From the NCBI GenBank assembly GCA_021786135.1, contig JAJYNV010000196.1, positions 1 through 5,363 of the forward strand: a stretch of 5,363 nucleotides of DNA. Direction: 5' to 3'. This document shows positions 5,059-5,363 of this stretch, one piece after another; positions within the stretch are counted from its first letter, which is position 1, and each line of letters starts with the position of its first letter. This DNA is from Bacillota bacterium (lineage in GTDB: Bacteria > Bacillota > Sulfobacillia > JAJZYS01 > JAJYTV01). The notes under the pieces are model-generated. The model was not told where the DNA came from. It did no database searches and worked only from the letters and a program-made list of their open reading frames with translations. Position numbers and translations under genes: made by a program.

Positions 5059-5085
5059 ACGCTTCCTGCTCCGAGCAGGGGGCGT
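5059..5085 (+). terminator. Probable terminator hairpin
   Basis: ACGCTTCCTGCT (5059-5070) pairs with AGCAGGGGGCGT (5074-5085) over 12 pairs, two of them G-U, with a CCG loop. TCGCGTT follows, a weak tail like that of the terminator at 1798-1830. It starts 18 nt after the DUF6166-like stop and ends 8 nt before the next gene's SD. Confidence 0.65.
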
Positions 5086-5108
5086 TCGCGTTGAAAGGAG
5101 AGGGTCCC

Positions 5109-5363
5109 GTGGAGAAGGTCCATGCTTTCGGAGAGGCGCTGGCGCAGGCGATCGTTGCCCGCGGCGGGCCGCAGATGGAGTATCTGCCCGACGACCAGAC
5201 GATCGTGTTCGAGGACGGAGACCTGAAGCAGATCGTAAACATCCACAACTTCTTCCGCATGCACGAGGCCGGCCGCCCTGTCGAGGACATCGCCGACTTC
5301 ATCGTACGACTGGGCAACGAGCAGAAGACTCCCGTCGACCTGCAGACCGCCCGACAGCTCCTG
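5109..5363 (+). CDS. Partial CDS, N-terminal 85 residues, function unknown
   Basis: The GTG at 5109 is preceded by AAAGGAG (5094-5100) with 8-nt spacing, and the frame stays open to the window end. Codon third positions are mostly G or C. The protein starts with a helix (VHAFGEALAQAIVARGG), then Y-L-P-D-D-Q-T-I-V-F-E-D-G-D-L-K-Q-I-V (26-44), a strand-like block leading into I-H-N-F-F-R-M-H (46-53) and a further helix (VEDIADFIVRLG). The pattern vaguely recalls DUF1444-type proteins, but I would not assign a family. It is probably cytoplasmic, as no signal or membrane segment is visible. The C-terminus is missing. Confidence 0.7.
   Translation, partial: MEKVHAFGEALAQAIVARGGPQMEYLPDDQTIVFEDGDLKQIVNIHNFFRMHEAGRPVEDIADFIVRLGNEQKTPVDLQTARQLL

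Noticed and set aside
1..5363. CRISPR array, tRNA or transposase
   Set aside because: No regularly spaced repeats, tRNA-like cloverleaf or transposase or integrase motifs were seen on either strand.

Overview
The window is high-GC bacterial DNA with strong Shine-Dalgarno (SD) sites, several GTG starts, ATGA stop/start overlaps and G/C-ending codons. This fits an actinobacterium or a similar high-GC lineage. The many small, tightly packed genes of unknown function, separated by GC-rich terminator hairpins, resemble a phage, plasmid or other mobile region. No integrase, replication or virion gene is visible, so neither the host nor the element type can be named.

Left block (1-892, + strand): the end of an unrecognised gene, a translationally coupled 54-residue single-span membrane protein, and an exported protein with a DTG motif that looks like a retropepsin-type aspartic protease. 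A strong hairpin (903-941) closes this block.

Middle block (980-2553, + strand): a DUF4241-like protein, a coupled 79-residue zinc-ribbon-like protein, a terminator, a 76-residue protein and an overlapping 160-residue protein with two CxxC pairs. The last frame stops at an amber codon, yet coding-like sequence continues in the same frame for about 50 more codons and then fades near 2704. It may be a broken gene next to an insertion scar.

Right of this, on the - strand, is a complete GT20 glycosyltransferase of the trehalose-6-phosphate synthase type (2741-4216). It has its own near-consensus sigma70-type promoter, and a palindrome flanks the -10 box. It is the only - strand gene, it has no phosphatase partner here, and a sampled stretch has weaker third-position G/C than its neighbours. 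It looks like a cargo gene.

Right block (4697-5363, + strand): a long structured leader with two mutually exclusive pairings, a DUF6166-like protein, a terminator-like hairpin and the start of another hypothetical gene. The stop-hairpin-SD-GTG arrangement at 1783-1850 recurs at 5039-5111, which suggests that the blocks on both sides of the GT20 gene belong to one element.
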